A DNA stretch of 64,000 nt from NCBI RefSeq assembly GCF_006159205.1, contig NZ_CP040812.1, forward strand, positions 3,472,001 to 3,536,000. The letters run 5' to 3'. This DNA comes from Antarcticibacterium flavum. GTDB taxonomy: Bacteria; Bacteroidota; Bacteroidia; Flavobacteriales; Flavobacteriaceae. The notes below the pieces were generated by a model. That model was not told where the DNA came from and did not search any database. It saw nothing but the letters and a program-made list of their open reading frames with translations. Shown here one piece after another: positions 46,924 through 55,165 of the stretch (positions are counted from its first letter, which is position 1; each line of letters starts with the position of its first letter). The position numbers were made by a program, and so were the translations under genes.

Positions 46924-48114
46924 ATGAGTAGTATGTATTTTACAGAAGAGCATGAACTCTTCAGAAAAAGCTTCAGGGAGTTTTTGCAGAAAGAGGTAGT
47001 GCCACATATAGATAAGTGGGAAAAGACGGGAACCATTGAGCGTTTCATTTGGAAGAAATTTGGAGATATGGGTTACTTTGGCCTTATATATCCTGAAAAA
47101 TACGGGGGGATGGACCTTGATCTATTTTATACTGTTATTTTCCTTGAAGAATTACAAAAGATAAACAGTGGCGGTTTTGCAGCTGCAATGTGGGCACATG
47201 CGTATCTTGCGATGACGCATTTAAATGCTGAGGGTGATGAGGACATCAAGGAGAACTATTTAGCTCCAAGTATTGCCGGGGATAAGATTGGATGTCTTTG
47301 TATTACAGAGCCATTTGGCGGTAGTGATGTAGCCGGCATGAAATCTACGGCAGTAAAGAAAGGTGATTCCTATATCATAAACGGTTCCAAGACTTTTATC
47401 ACAAATGGGGTATATTCAGATTACCTCGTGGTTGCTGCCAAAACGGATCCTGAAAAAGGAGCCAAAGGAATGAGTATTTTTCTTGTAGACAGGGATACTC
47501 CTGGAATCTCTGCTACTAAACTTGATAAATTAGGCTGGAGAGCATCAGACACTGCAGAGATTGCTTTCGACAATGTAGAGATCCCTGCCAAAAATCTTAT
47601 GGGTGAGGAAGGAAAAGGCTTTCCTTATATCATGCAGCATTTTGCCTTTGAAAGATTGATCATGGGAGTTAATGCTCACGCGCGTGCAGAGTACGCTCTG
47701 GATTATACTATAGACTATATGGGGGAGCGGGTTGCCTTTGGAAAGACAATAGATAAATTCCAGGCGCTTAGACATTCTGTGGCCGATATGGCAAGTGAGG
47801 TTGAAATGGCAAAAGAATTCAATTACTCTATTGTAAAGAGAATGATAGATGGGGTATACGTGGTGAAAGAAGCCAGTATGTCCAAATTAATGTCTACAAA
47901 AATTGCAGATGATGTTATCTATAAGTGCCTTCAGTTCCTTGGAGGTTATGGCTATATGGAGGACTATCCCCTGGCGAGAATGTTAAGGGACAGCCGTCTT
48001 GGGCCTATTGGAGGTGGAACATCTGAGATCCTTAGGGAAATCATTGCAAAGATGATCATCGATAAAAAGGAGTATAAGCCTGCAGCGCAGGAGGTGAGAG
48101 GCGAGCAGCGATAA
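46924..48114 (+). CDS. Acyl-CoA dehydrogenase, long-chain/isovaleryl type
   Basis: 396 residues. Features are CITEPFGGSDVAGMKS, GLSTGA-region equivalents GAKGMSIFLVD and FGKTIDKFQALRHSVADMA, and the C-terminal GGGTSEILREIIAKMI. The Glu that serves as catalytic base in short- and medium-chain enzymes (EGTSQ) is Gly here; a Glu is found instead in AFERLIMG, as in isovaleryl- and long-chain enzymes. It oxidises acyl-CoA with FAD in fatty acid or branched-chain amino acid breakdown. Substrate chain length is inferred. Confidence 0.86.
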   Translation: MSSMYFTEEHELFRKSFREFLQKEVVPHIDKWEKTGTIERFIWKKFGDMGYFGLIYPEKYGGMDLDLFYTVIFLEELQKINSGGFAAAMWAHAYLAMTHLNAEGDEDIKENYLAPSIAGDKIGCLCITEPFGGSDVAGMKSTAVKKGDSYIINGSKTFITNGVYSDYLVVAAKTDPEKGAKGMSIFLVDRDTPGISATKLDKLGWRASDTAEIAFDNVEIPAKNLMGEEGKGFPYIMQHFAFERLIMGVNAHARAEYALDYTIDYMGERVAFGKTIDKFQALRHSVADMASEVEMAKEFNYSIVKRMIDGVYVVKEASMSKLMSTKIADDVIYKCLQFLGGYGYMEDYPLARMLRDSRLGPIGGGTSEILREIIAKMIIDKKEYKPAAQEVRGEQR

Positions 48115-48167
48115 GCAGGAGTCAGGAATCAAGAGACAAGATCCAAGAATCCAGGTAAGAAATGGTA

Positions 48168-48189
48168 GAGACGTCAAATTTCACGTCTC
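48168..48189. repeat. GAGACGT palindromic repeat
   Basis: GAGACGT (48168-48174) and ACGTCTC (48183-48189) are exact inverted arms around eight bases. The adjacent text (GGAATCAAGAGACAAGATCCAAG, 48125-48147, read in pieces) belongs to the same type of dispersed repeat as at 24532. Confidence 0.6.
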
Positions 48190-48260
48190 CTCTCTAAATT
48201 CCTGTGATTCAATCTTTCCTCTTTTCCTGAAAAAAAATATAAATAAAATAATGAGAAAGG

Positions 48261-48290
48261 TTGCAGGATAACGGATTTGAATTATCTTTG
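48261..48290 (+). promoter_or_regulatory. Promoter of rpsU
   Basis: TTG (48261-48263), 19 bases, TATCTTTG (48283-48290); exact consensus. Predicted start near 48297, just before the strong ribosome-binding site. Confidence 0.75.
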
Positions 48291-48307
48291 CACCTTTAAT
48301 TTTAATG

Positions 48308-48317
48308 AAAGGAGGTG
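48308..48317 (+). promoter_or_regulatory. Strong Shine-Dalgarno of rpsU
   Basis: AAAGGAGGTG, six bases before the ATG at 48323. Flavobacterial ribosomes normally ignore such sites because bS21, bS18 and bS6 hide the anti-SD; rpsU is a known exception and is proposed to be autoregulated through it. The site also decides the start: an upstream ATG (48305) overlaps it. Confidence 0.85.
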
Positions 48318-48322
48318 ACACT

Positions 48323-48517
48323 ATGTTAATTATACCAGTTAAAGACGGAGAAAATATCGACAGAGCGCTGAAGCGTTTTAAAAGAAAATTTGATAGAACC
48401 GGAACAATGCGCCAGTTGAGAAGCAGGCAGCATTTTACAAAACCGTCTGTTGAACGTAGGGCTCAAGTCCAGAAAGCACAATACATCCAGCATTTAAGAG
48501 ACCAGGAAGAGATCTAG
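48323..48517 (+). CDS. rpsU: 30S ribosomal protein bS21
   Basis: 64 residues (MLIIPVKDGENIDRALKRF...), the normal length of bS21. A component of the 30S body near the anti-SD; in Bacteroidota it contributes to hiding the anti-SD. The start is set by the strong SD. It has its own promoter and lies upstream of xerC. Confidence 0.93.
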   Translation: MLIIPVKDGENIDRALKRFKRKFDRTGTMRQLRSRQHFTKPSVERRAQVQKAQYIQHLRDQEEI

Positions 48518-48655
48518 GATCTAGTTTTCAACCTTCTTTCTTGCAGCGGCGTTAAGCTTAAAAGATAGAAACCGGCCCTGCATTCAAGGGTATTACGATA
48601 ATAATGACTGTTGGTGGACCAAAGTTTTATAACTTTGTTCATCAACAGTTTTTTT

Positions 48656-49543
48656 ATGCCCTATAGTAAATTCCTTGATTACCTTCTCCTCGAAAAGAAG
48701 TATTCCATTCATACGGTGAATGCTTATAAAGCCGATCTCTCTTCCTTTTCAAAATTCATAAAACTTGAATACGATCAAAGATCCCTTAGGGAAGTCAATT
48801 ATTCCCAGGTTAGGAGTTGGATTGTTAAACTTGTGAACAGTGGCTTGAGCAACAGGAGCGTCAACAGGAAGATCTCCTCTTTAAAAGCCTATTACAGGTT
48901 TTTGCTGAATGTAGGGGAGGTGGAGAAAAACCCTCTTGCTGCTCACAAAGCATTGAAAACAAAGAAAACTATTCAAATCCCCTTTTCTCCTGAGGAAGTT
49001 GAGCAGGTGCTCGGTTTTGAGGAACCAACTAATTTTGCTTCAGCCCGTAACGCTGCTATTGTTATGATGCTTTACGCGACAGGCATACGCCGGGCAGAAT
49101 TAATTGGGATCAAGCAGCAGGACCTGGATATGGAGAACCGGTTGGTGAAGGTCCTGGGAAAACGCAATAAGGAGCGCACTATTCCTTTGCTGCCCGAATT
49201 ATGTAAAAAGCTCGAGACTTACCTTAAGTACAGGGATGAGCTTCCCGGCTCAAAAGATCCTAATTTATTTCTTACCGAAAAGGGAATTAAAGTATATGAA
49301 AACCTTGTTTATAGGATTATAAATAATTACTTTAGTGAGGCATCCAATAAACAAAAAAAGAGCCCGCATATATTAAGGCACTCTTTTGCCACTCATTTAT
49401 TAAATAAGGGTGCAAATTTAAATGCAGTAAAAGAATTATTGGGCCATTCCAGTTTGGCAGCTACGCAGGTTTATACGCACAACAGCATTGGGGAGTTAAG
49501 TAAGGTGTACAACAAGGCGCATCCACGCCAGGCTAAAAAATGA
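48656..49543 (+). CDS. xerC: Tyrosine recombinase XerC
   Basis: 295 residues. N-terminal SAM-like DNA-binding domain and catalytic domain with the R-H-R-H/Y pattern: ATGIRRAEL (Arg), HILRHSFATHLL (His, Arg), LLGHSSLAATQVYTH (His then Tyr nucleophile). Resolves chromosome dimers at dif with XerD. The ATG at 48656 fits the family start. A TAACTTTG box with a TTG 16 bases upstream (48611-48637) is a possible promoter. The hpf gene follows 36 bases downstream. Confidence 0.93.
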   Translation: MPYSKFLDYLLLEKKYSIHTVNAYKADLSSFSKFIKLEYDQRSLREVNYSQVRSWIVKLVNSGLSNRSVNRKISSLKAYYRFLLNVGEVEKNPLAAHKALKTKKTIQIPFSPEEVEQVLGFEEPTNFASARNAAIVMMLYATGIRRAELIGIKQQDLDMENRLVKVLGKRNKERTIPLLPELCKKLETYLKYRDELPGSKDPNLFLTEKGIKVYENLVYRIINNYFSEASNKQKKSPHILRHSFATHLLNKGANLNAVKELLGHSSLAATQVYTHNSIGELSKVYNKAHPRQAKK

Positions 49544-49579
49544 CCTTAAAAATATTGTTTAATTAAATTTTTATAGGAG

Positions 49580-49882
49580 ATGAAAGTAAATGTGCAATCC
49601 GTCAATTTCAATGCAGATCAAAAGTTAATTGATTTTATCCAGGTAAGATTGGACAAATTAGAACATTATTACGACAAGGTGATCTTTGCCGATGTTTATT
49701 TGAAAGTGCAAAATACAAGTGATAAAGAGAATAAAGTTTCAGAAATTTTATTGAGTATTCCGGGTGGGGATCTAATTGTGAAGAAAACCTGTAAAAAATT
49801 CGAAGAGTGTGTGGATGAGTGTGTTAGCACATTACAGCGCCAGCTTAAGAAGAGAAAAGAAAAAATGAAGGCCTATGCATAA
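49580..49882 (+). CDS. hpf: Ribosome hibernation-promoting factor HPF/RaiA
   Basis: 100 residues, the short form. MKVNVQSVNFNADQKLIDFIQ and the basic C-terminal QRQLKKRKEKMK match the sigma-54 modulation/HPF domain. Binds the 30S subunit in stationary phase. Co-transcribed with xerC, upstream of the tRNA cluster. Confidence 0.88.
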   Translation: MKVNVQSVNFNADQKLIDFIQVRLDKLEHYYDKVIFADVYLKVQNTSDKENKVSEILLSIPGGDLIVKKTCKKFEECVDECVSTLQRQLKKRKEKMKAYA

Positions 49883-49903
49883 TACATTTTTCATGAAATT
49901 TGT

Positions 49904-49933
49904 TTTGTGAAATAAATAATTTGTATACATTTG
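49904..49933 (+). promoter_or_regulatory. Promoter of the tRNA/tuf cluster
   Basis: TTG (49904-49906), 19 bases, TACATTTG (49926-49933). Predicted start near 49940, upstream of tRNA-Thr. Confidence 0.7.
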
Positions 49934-49982
49934 CAGTCCGTTAGAAATAGCGGACTTTTTTGTGCTAAAAAAGTAATGAAAG

Positions 49983-50056
49983 GCCGATGTAGCTCAGCTG
50001 GCTAGAGCAGCTGATTTGTAATCAGCAGGTCGTGGGTTCGAGTCCCTCCATCGGCT
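49983..50056 (+). tRNA. tRNA-Thr (anticodon TGT)
   Basis: 74 nt cloverleaf. Acceptor arms GCCGATG/CATCGGC, T-arm GGTTCGAGTCC-like, anticodon loop TTTGTAA (UGU reads ACN). CCA is not encoded. Confidence 0.95.
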
Positions 50057-50078
50057 CTGAAATTTTGAAAGAAAAAGC

Positions 50079-50110
50079 TTGGTGATAAGGTAAAATTTTA
50101 TTTAAATTTG
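50079..50110 (+). promoter_or_regulatory. Possible second promoter before tRNA-Tyr
   Basis: TTG (50079-50081), 21 bases, TAAATTTG (50103-50110). Confidence 0.5.
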
Positions 50111-50165
50111 CACCTTCAAAAAACAAGCCAGTTTCAAAATGGTTCTGTGAAATATTGAAATTAAA

Positions 50166-50247
<82 letters not shown>

Positions 50248-50252
50248 CTACT

Positions 50253-50299
50253 TTAAATTCCAAATAACAAATTCCAAATACCAAGTTGGAGTTTGGTGC
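50253..50299. repeat. Direct and inverted AATTCCAAATA repeat
   Basis: AATTCCAAATA occurs twice in tandem and is followed by a partial inverted copy (TTGGAGTTTGG); a small folded repeat between tRNA-Tyr and tRNA-Gly, of a type common in flavobacterial spacers. Confidence 0.5.
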
Positions 50300-50321
50300 T
50301 TAAGGCAGGGGGTTTAAAAAT

Positions 50322-50394
50322 GCGGGAGTAGCTCAGTTGGTAGAGCGTCAGCCTTCCAAGCTGAATGTCGCCGGTTCGAACCCGGTCTCCCGCT
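50322..50394 (+). tRNA. tRNA-Gly (anticodon TCC)
   Basis: 73 nt. Acceptor GCGGGAG/CTCCCGC; anticodon loop CTTCCAA gives TCC. Confidence 0.95.
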
Positions 50395-50559
50395 CTGGGT
50401 TTTCCATTGGAAAACCGGAGTTAATAAAGAAGAATGCTTCTTTATAACCGAAAGATTCTCACGCTACGGCGTGTTTTTCTGCTAGGAAAAAATTAGCATT
50501 TGTTTTAAAGACCACCTGGTTATCTCCCCAAGAAAGCTTTGACGGAGGTGACTTTTTTT
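50395..50559. other. Structured spacer between tRNA-Gly and tRNA-Thr
   Basis: 165 bases holding three successive small hairpins: GTTTTCC/GGAAAAC, AAAGAAG/CTTCTTT and CACGC/GCGTG. They may guide transcript processing. No gene. Confidence 0.45.
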
Positions 50560-50631
50560 GCCGACGTAGCTCAGGGGTAGAGCGTTTCCTTGGTAAGGAA
50601 AAGGTCACGAGTTCAATTCTCGTCGTTGGCT
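50560..50631 (+). tRNA. tRNA-Thr (anticodon GGT)
   Basis: 72 nt. Acceptor GCCGACG/CGTTGGC; anticodon loop TTGGTAA gives GGT. It is 58 bases upstream of tuf. Confidence 0.95.
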
Positions 50632-50689
50632 CTAGATTTTGTATAAAATTGAACACTAATATATAACTAAGATTAAATAATTATCAATT

Positions 50690-51877
50690 ATGGCAAAGGA
50701 AACTTATAGTCGTTCCAAACCGCACTTAAACGTTGGTACGATAGGACACGTAGATCACGGAAAAACAACTTTAACTGCAGCGATTACTAAGGTAATGGCT
50801 GATGCTGGTTATTCAGAAGCCAGGTCTTTTGATCAAATCGACAACGCTCCGGAAGAAAAAGAAAGAGGTATTACAATTAACTCTTCGCACGTTGAATATT
50901 CAACTGCAAACCGTCACTATGCGCACGTTGACTGTCCAGGTCACGCCGATTATGTTAAGAACATGGTTACTGGTGCTGCACAAATGGACGGTGCTATTCT
51001 TGTGGTTGCGGCTACAGATGGTCCAATGCCACAAACTCGTGAGCACATCCTTCTAGGACGCCAGGTAGGTATCCCAAGAATCGTTGTATTCCTTAACAAA
51101 GTTGACCTTGTTGACGATGAGGAATTATTAGAGCTTGTTGAGATGGAAATTAGAGAATTACTTTCATTCTATGAGTATGATGGTGATAACGGACCTGTAA
51201 TTTCAGGATCTGCTCTTGGTGCACTTAACGGTGAAGAGAAGTGGGTAAACACTGTAATGGAATTGATGGAAGCTGTAGATAGCTGGATCGAATTGCCAGA
51301 GCGTGATGTTGATAAGCCATTCCTAATGCCTATTGAAGATGTATTCTCTATTACTGGTCGTGGTACTGTTGCAACCGGTCGTATCGAAACTGGTGTTGCA
51401 AACACTGGAGATCCTGTAGAGATCATTGGTATGGGAGCTGGAAAACTTACTTCTACTATCACAGGAGTTGAGATGTTCCGTAAGATATTAGACAGAGGTG
51501 AAGCTGGAGATAACGTTGGTATCCTTTTAAGAGGTATCGAGAAAACTCAGATCTCAAGAGGTATGGTAATCACCAAGCCAGGATCTGTAACTCCACACGC
51601 TAAATTCAAAGCTGAGGTTTATATCCTTAAGAAAGAAGAAGGTGGACGTCACACTCCATTCCACAATAACTACCGTCCACAGTTCTACGTTCGTACAACA
51701 GACGTAACTGGAACTATCAACCTTCCAGAAGGTGTTGAGATGGTAATGCCTGGAGATAACTTAACTATCCACGTTGACCTTTTACAGCCAATCGCAATGA
51801 ATGTTGGTCTACGTTTCGCTATCCGTGAAGGTGGTAGAACAGTAGGTGCTGGACAGGTAACTGAGATTTTAGACTAA
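50690..51877 (+). CDS. tuf: Translation elongation factor Tu
   Basis: 395 residues, complete. G1 [10 protein letters not shown]3 DCPGHADY, G4 NKVD, and domain II/III motifs. Delivers aminoacyl-tRNA to the ribosome. Codon use is strongly biased to fast codons (CGT, ATC, GTA), as expected for a highly expressed gene. A weak hairpin follows, then tRNA-Trp. Confidence 0.98.
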   Translation: MAKETYSRSKPHLNVGTIGHVDHGKTTLTAAITKVMADAGYSEARSFDQIDNAPEEKERGITINSSHVEYSTANRHYAHVDCPGHADYVKNMVTGAAQMDGAILVVAATDGPMPQTREHILLGRQVGIPRIVVFLNKVDLVDDEELLELVEMEIRELLSFYEYDGDNGPVISGSALGALNGEEKWVNTVMELMEAVDSWIELPERDVDKPFLMPIEDVFSITGRGTVATGRIETGVANTGDPVEIIGMGAGKLTSTITGVEMFRKILDRGEAGDNVGILLRGIEKTQISRGMVITKPGSVTPHAKFKAEVYILKKEEGGRHTPFHNNYRPQFYVRTTDVTGTINLPEGVEMVMPGDNLTIHVDLLQPIAMNVGLRFAIREGGRTVGAGQVTEILD

Positions 51878-51896
51878 GTATTGTACATATGAGTAG

Positions 51897-51921
51897 AGGT
51901 ATCCTGTATAGCAGGATACCT
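51897..51921 (+). terminator. Hairpin after tuf
   Basis: AGGTATCCTG and CAGGATACCT pair around TATAG. It has no long U-run, so it is a weak terminator or a processing site before tRNA-Trp. Confidence 0.5.
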
Positions 51922-51983
51922 TCACTTATATTTAGGAGTTTGGCTCGATAAATGTGCGTTATTGTACGATCGGGTTCTTATAA

Positions 51984-52056
51984 ACGGGTTTAGCTCAGTT
52001 GGTAGAGCACTGGTCTCCAAAACCAGGTGTCGGGAGTTCGAGTCTCTCAACCCGTG
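51984..52056 (+). tRNA. tRNA-Trp (anticodon CCA)
   Basis: 73 nt. Acceptor ACGGGTT/AACCCGT; anticodon loop CTCCAAA gives CCA. 15 bases before secE. Confidence 0.95.
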
Positions 52057-52071
52057 CAAATAGTAAAAACA

Positions 52072-52269
52072 ATGGCAGGAATCGTCAATTATATTTCAGA
52101 GTCTTACAGCGAGTTGAAAAACCACGTGACCTGGCCAACCTGGCCTGAGGCTCAAAGGCTTACAATAGTTGTAGCTGTTTTTTCAATTATATTTTCTTTG
52201 GCAATCTGGGGTGTAGATACCGTTTTCAGTGGGATCATTGAACAATATTTTGAGTGGATCAAATCATAA
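52072..52269 (+). CDS. secE: Preprotein translocase subunit SecE
   Basis: 65 residues. Single membrane helix (about 30-55) after the conserved NHVTWPTWPEAQRLT segment. Part of SecYEG. ATG 52072 is used because a longer frame overlaps the tRNA-Trp gene. Confidence 0.93.
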   Translation: MAGIVNYISESYSELKNHVTWPTWPEAQRLTIVVAVFSIIFSLAIWGVDTVFSGIIEQYFEWIKS

Positions 52270-52272
52270 ATC

Positions 52273-52830
52273 ATGACTATGGCAGAGGTTAAGGATAAAA
52301 AATGGTATGTAGTTCGTGCCGTAAGTGGTCAGGAAAATAAAGTAAAGGAATACATAGAACGTGAGATCTCACACCAGGGAATGGAAGATCTTGTGAGTGA
52401 AGTTTTGGTTCCTACAGAAAAGGTGATCCAGATTAGAAATGGAAAGAAGATTTCCAAGGAGCGCGTTTACTTTCCAGGTTATGTAATGATCCTTGCCAAC
52501 CTTACAGGTGAAATTCCTCATGTTATAAAAGGTATAAATGGTGTAATTGGATTTTTAGGTGAGACAAAAGGAGGAGATCCTGTGCCGCTTAGAAGATCTG
52601 AGGTAAACCGTATGCTGGGGAAAGTTGATGAACTTTCTGTAAAAGCAGATAATGTTGCAATACCATTCACAATTGGTGAAACTATTAAAGTAATAGACGG
52701 GCCTTTCAACGGCTTCAATGGTACGGTGGAAAAAATTAATGAAGAAAAGCGTAAGCTTGAGGTGATGGTGAAGATCTTCGGAAGAAAAACTCCATTGGAA
52801 CTTAGCTATATGCAAGTAGAAAAAGTATAA
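52273..52830 (+). CDS. nusG: Transcription elongation/antitermination factor NusG
   Basis: 185 residues. The NGN domain starts WYVVRAVSGQENKVKEYIE, and the C-terminal KOW motif is INEEKRKLEVMVKIFGRKTPLEL preceded by VIDGPFNGFNGTV. Stabilises RNA polymerase and couples it to Rho or ribosomes. It follows secE by 3 bases. A second ATG at 52279 is possible. Confidence 0.96.
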   Translation: MTMAEVKDKKWYVVRAVSGQENKVKEYIEREISHQGMEDLVSEVLVPTEKVIQIRNGKKISKERVYFPGYVMILANLTGEIPHVIKGINGVIGFLGETKGGDPVPLRRSEVNRMLGKVDELSVKADNVAIPFTIGETIKVIDGPFNGFNGTVEKINEEKRKLEVMVKIFGRKTPLELSYMQVEKV

Positions 52831-52906
52831 AGGTAATAACTGTTACATTTATTTTTGATAGTTTTTAAAGCTTCCACTCTAAAACTATCACCTAAAAATT
52901 ATAAAA

Positions 52907-53344
52907 ATGGCAAAAGAAGTAAGTAAAGTTGTTAAACTACAAGTTCGTGGAGGTGCTGCTAACCCATCACCACCAGTTGGACCTGCTTTAGGTGCTGCCG
53001 GAGTTAATATAATGGAGTTCTGTAAGCAATTTAACGCCAGAACCCAGGATAAGCCAGGTAAAGTATTACCGGTTCAAATTACAGTATATAAAGATAAGTC
53101 TTTTGATTTTGTAATTAAGACTCCTCCGGCTGCAGTTCAAATTCTTGAAGCAGCAAAGAGTAAAAAAGGTTCAGGAGAGCCTAACCGTAAGAAGATCGCC
53201 AGCATGTCCTGGGATCAGGTTAGAGCGATTGCTGAAGACAAAATGCAGGATTTAAACGCATTTACCGTGGAATCTGCTATGAAAATGGTAGCGGGAACAG
53301 CTCGCTCTATGGGTGTAACTATTAAAGGGCAGGCGCCGTTTTAA
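52907..53344 (+). CDS. rplK: 50S ribosomal protein uL11
   Basis: 145 residues, complete. It starts [32 protein letters not shown] (listed here in pieces) and ends with the conserved [12 protein letters not shown]. It forms the GTPase-associated centre with 23S rRNA. First gene of the rplKAJL series. Confidence 0.97.
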   Translation: MAKEVSKVVKLQVRGGAANPSPPVGPALGAAGVNIMEFCKQFNARTQDKPGKVLPVQITVYKDKSFDFVIKTPPAAVQILEAAKSKKGSGEPNRKKIASMSWDQVRAIAEDKMQDLNAFTVESAMKMVAGTARSMGVTIKGQAPF

Positions 53345-53364
53345 TCCAAAACAGAAAATTAAAA

Positions 53365-54063
53365 ATGGCAAAAGTAACTAAGAAGCTTAAGGAAGCACAG
53401 GCTAAGATCGAAAACGGAAAAATGTATTCGGTAGCTGAAGCTTCTGCTTTAGTAAAAGAAATATCCTACGAGAATTTTGACGCCTCTGTGGATCTTGCTG
53501 TTCGTTTGAACGTAGATCCTCGTAAAGCTAATCAAATGGTAAGAGGGGTTGTAACCCTTCCTCACGGAACAGGTAAGGATGTAAAGGTTCTTGCTTTGGT
53601 AACTCCAGATAAGGAAGCTGAAGCTAAAGAAGCCGGAGCAGACTTCGTAGGATTGGACGAGTACCTCGATAAGATCAAAGGAGGTTGGACAGATGTTGAT
53701 GTTATAATCACAATGCCTAGTGTTATGGGTAAGTTAGGACCTCTTGGTAGAATTTTAGGACCACGTGGTTTAATGCCAAACCCTAAGACCGGTACAGTAA
53801 CTATGGATGTTGCAAAAGCAGTATCTGATGTTAAAGCCGGTAAGATCGACTTCAAAGTAGATAAGACAGGAATTGTACACGCCGGGATTGGAAAAGCATC
53901 TTTTGATGCCGATAAGATTGCCGGAAACGCAAGGGAATTATTAACTACGCTGGTAAAATTGAAACCTCAGGCTGCAAAAGGTGTGTATATTAAGAGTATC
54001 CACATTTCTTCTACAATGAGCCCAAGTGTTGAGATCGATACCAAAAGGTTCACTGAGCAATAA
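53365..54063 (+). CDS. rplA: 50S ribosomal protein uL1
   Basis: 232 residues, complete. Conserved [15 protein letters not shown] region. Part of the L1 stalk and translational repressor of its own operon in other bacteria. Confidence 0.97.
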   Translation: MAKVTKKLKEAQAKIENGKMYSVAEASALVKEISYENFDASVDLAVRLNVDPRKANQMVRGVVTLPHGTGKDVKVLALVTPDKEAEAKEAGADFVGLDEYLDKIKGGWTDVDVIITMPSVMGKLGPLGRILGPRGLMPNPKTGTVTMDVAKAVSDVKAGKIDFKVDKTGIVHAGIGKASFDADKIAGNARELLTTLVKLKPQAAKGVYIKSIHISSTMSPSVEIDTKRFTEQ

Positions 54064-54074
54064 TATTATAGATT

Positions 54075-54599
54075 ATGACAAGAGAAGAAAAATCATTAGT
54101 AATTGAAGATTTAACTGCGCAGTTAGCAAATAATCAAATTATTTACCTTGCGGATATTTCTGGCCTTAACGCCTTGAATACTTCAAACCTACGTAGAGCT
54201 TGTTTCAAAGCAAACGTAAAACTTGCAGTAGTTAAAAATACATTGCTTGCAAAAGCTATGGAAGCATCAGATAAAGAATTTGGTGAACTTCCTTCAGTTT
54301 TAAAAGGCAATACATCTATTATGATCTCTGAGACCGGAAACGCTCCGGCCAAAGTGATCAAAGAATTCAGAAAAAAATCTGATAGGCCTTTACTTAAAGG
54401 AGCTTTTATTGAAGAAGCTATCTATGTAGGAGATGATTACCTGGAGACCCTTGTAAACATCAAATCAAGAGAAGAACTTATTGGAGATATTGTTGGTTTA
54501 CTACAATCACCTGCGAAGAACGTTGTTTCTGCGCTTAAATCAAGTGGTGGTAAACTAGCCGGAATTCTTAAAACTCTTTCTGAAAAAGAAGAGAAATAA
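54075..54599 (+). CDS. rplJ: 50S ribosomal protein uL10
   Basis: 174 residues. Conserved N-terminal LADISGLNALNTSNLRRACF and VKNTLLAKA. Anchors the L7/L12 stalk. Confidence 0.96.
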   Translation: MTREEKSLVIEDLTAQLANNQIIYLADISGLNALNTSNLRRACFKANVKLAVVKNTLLAKAMEASDKEFGELPSVLKGNTSIMISETGNAPAKVIKEFRKKSDRPLLKGAFIEEAIYVGDDYLETLVNIKSREELIGDIVGLLQSPAKNVVSALKSSGGKLAGILKTLSEKEEK

Positions 54600-54654
54600 T
54601 CACGCGCACTATTAATAATTATTTATAACAAAGAACATTTTAAAACGATAGAAA

Positions 54655-55032
54655 ATGGCAGATTTAAAAGATTTCGCAGAGCAATTGGTTAACTTGACAG
54701 TAAAAGAAGTTAATGAGTTAGCTACAATTTTGAAAGACGAGTATGGTATCGAGCCTGCTGCTGCAGCTGTAGCTGTTGCTGGTGGTGCTGCTGGAGGTGG
54801 TGAAGAAGCCGCTGAAGAGCAAACTGAATTTGATGTAATCCTTAAAGCAGCTGGAGCTTCTAAGCTTGCAGTAGTTAAATTGGTAAAAGAGCTTACCGGT
54901 CTTGGTCTTAAAGACGCAAAAGAATTGGTAGACAACGCTCCAAAACCAGTTAAAGAAGGAGTTGCAAAAGACGAAGCTGAAGCACTTAAAACACAGTTAG
55001 AAGAAGCAGGAGCCGAGGTTGAGCTTAAATAA
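54655..55032 (+). CDS. rplL: 50S ribosomal protein bL12
   Basis: 125 residues. N-terminal dimerisation domain, Ala/Gly-rich hinge (about 40-55) and the C-terminal [24 protein letters not shown] factor-binding domain. Stalk protein that recruits GTPase factors. Confidence 0.97.
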   Translation: MADLKDFAEQLVNLTVKEVNELATILKDEYGIEPAAAAVAVAGGAAGGGEEAAEEQTEFDVILKAAGASKLAVVKLVKELTGLGLKDAKELVDNAPKPVKEGVAKDEAEALKTQLEEAGAEVELK

Positions 55033-55054
55033 GCTTGACAAAGCAATATTATTT

Positions 55055-55098
55055 AGGTTTAGACCTCAGGATTCGATCCTGAAGGTCTAAACCCTTTT
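55055..55098 (+). terminator. Strong hairpin between rplL and rpoB
   Basis: GGTTTAGACCT (55056-55066) and AGGTCTAAACC (55083-55093), then AGGAT/ATCCT at the tip; about 17 bp with one bulge. Only four T follow, so partial termination or RNase processing is likely, lowering rpoBC expression relative to ribosomal protein genes as in the rplL-rpoB attenuator of enterobacteria. Confidence 0.7.
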
Positions 55099-55165
55099 GC
55101 GTATATAATGGCATTGTCCTTGTAACGCACCCACATATATAACTTAATTATAATTCCGTCCATTG

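Noticed and set aside
48656..49543. Phage or integrative element integrase
   Set aside because: Sequence, length and the neighbouring hpf gene fit chromosomal XerC; no attachment site duplication or mobile genes are seen.
50459..50656. 65-codon minus-strand frame overlapping tRNA-Thr
   Set aside because: Its TRIELVTFSLPRKR-like text is the reverse complement of the tRNA-Thr gene, a well-known spurious translation.
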